Of a stretch of 29,789 nt of DNA, positions 29,527 through 29,789 are shown piece by piece. The translations under genes and the position numbers were made by a program. Positions within the stretch are counted from its first letter, which is position 1. Each line of letters starts with the position of its first letter. Source of the stretch: a virus. Below the pieces are notes generated by a model that saw only the letters and a program-made list of their open reading frames with translations, was not told the DNA's origin and made no database searches. The DNA is taken from positions 1 to 29,789 of IMG/VR virus record IMGVR_UViG_3300007735_000589; one strand, written 5' to 3'.

Positions 29527-29789
29527 GCGACACACCAGAAACAGATAAATACTGTGGGGAAGCTATGTGGATTGGCGAACCAGCACTTGTCTCGTCTGAC
29601 TTCGCCCGCAAGCTGGAACGCGAGCGCAACTGTTATAAATCCGCCGTCGAAGTTATAACGAAAGAGCGCGACGAGGCGCGGGAGGCGTTGCGCTTCATCG
29701 CGGAATGGGGTGGTCGCACTCTTGAAAGCGAATACGGCGACATTGAGTGCAACGGGAAGTGGTGCGCCGAGCAGGCAAAGGAGGCTGCA
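29523..29789 (+). CDS. MSDTPETD-family coiled-coil protein, copy 3 (3' cut)
   Basis: The frame starts at ATG 29523, overlapping the preceding stop, and runs open to the window end (89 codons). It begins MSDTPETDKYCGEAMWIGEP and continues ALVSSDFARKLERERN, nearly identical to the 1248 copy for the first 35 residues. After this the two diverge (here NCYKSAVEVITKERDEAREA). A Shine-Dalgarno (aggagg) lies about 5 bases before ATG. The C-terminus is outside the window. Confidence 0.75.
   Translation, partial: MSDTPETDKYCGEAMWIGEPALVSSDFARKLERERNCYKSAVEVITKERDEAREALRFIAEWGGRTLESEYGDIECNGKWCAEQAKEAA
29566..29621 (+). repeat. long direct repeat, copy 2 (within MSDTPETD gene)
   Basis: These 56 bases are identical to 1291-1346, located at the same point of the paralogous gene. 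The preceding bases back to ATG also match with few changes (including a shared ATAAATACTGTGGGGAAG). Confidence 0.85.

Noticed and set aside
1-29789. CRISPR array, tRNA or integrase
   Set aside because: No spaced direct repeats of CRISPR type, no cloverleaf with a TTCGA loop and CCA-type end, and no integrase motifs were found by eye; the fibre repeats are coding.

Overview
The window is a near-continuous stretch of tailed-phage DNA (a virus or prophage of class Caudoviricetes). This rests on genes recognisable from their own motifs: a DnaB-type helicase, a two-domain large terminase, a long portal-like protein, an acidic scaffold-like protein, a capsid-like protein, repeat-bearing tail fibres, small membrane proteins and an M15-type endolysin. 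No integrase, repressor, tRNA, CRISPR array, insertion sequence or tape-measure gene is visible. The long portal and the lack of tail-tube or tape-measure genes favour a short-tailed (podovirus-like) particle, but this is an inference. The host cannot be named. Many starts have good Shine-Dalgarno sequences, and three structural proteins carry Sec signal peptides ending in Ser-Gln or Ala-Gln, so a Gram-negative-type envelope (for example Verrucomicrobiota- or Bacteroidota-like) is only a guess.

Layout, left to right. 1-1.6 kb: small accessory genes, including an HNH nuclease on the minus strand and a member of the family beginning MSDTPETD. 1.6-3.9 kb: a glycosyltransferase-like protein and the replicative helicase. 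3.9-5.2 kb (minus): a cysteine-rich protein and the likely small terminase, divergent from the large terminase (5.2-7.1 kb). 7.1-12.6 kb: an adsorption module with two adaptor-like paralogues, two or three fibres with short repeats, and three products with signal peptides. 12.6-18.1 kb: portal, small protein, scaffold, structured leader and major capsid protein. 18.1-20.5 kb: small virion-like proteins, then three membrane proteins, a 59-residue protein with a GTG start and the endolysin. 20.5-22.3 kb: zinc-ribbon, nucleotide-metabolism-like and exonuclease genes. 22.3-26.0 kb (minus): an AT-rich four-gene unit of unknown function. 26.2-29.8 kb: small early-type genes (a possible nucleic-acid-binding protein, a SWIM finger, basic peptides), ending in two more MSDTPETD proteins, the last cut by the window edge.

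Most genes overlap by ATGA or TAATG or lie a few bases apart, so they are probably read as long operons with translational coupling. The most unusual unit is the fibre module between terminase and portal. Several of its products look Sec-exported, and they share a 19-residue repeat. Other points of interest are the unknown minus-strand island, a strong plus-strand terminator with no plus-strand gene for 3.8 kb upstream, and near-identical DNA shared by MSDTPETD genes at the two ends of the window.
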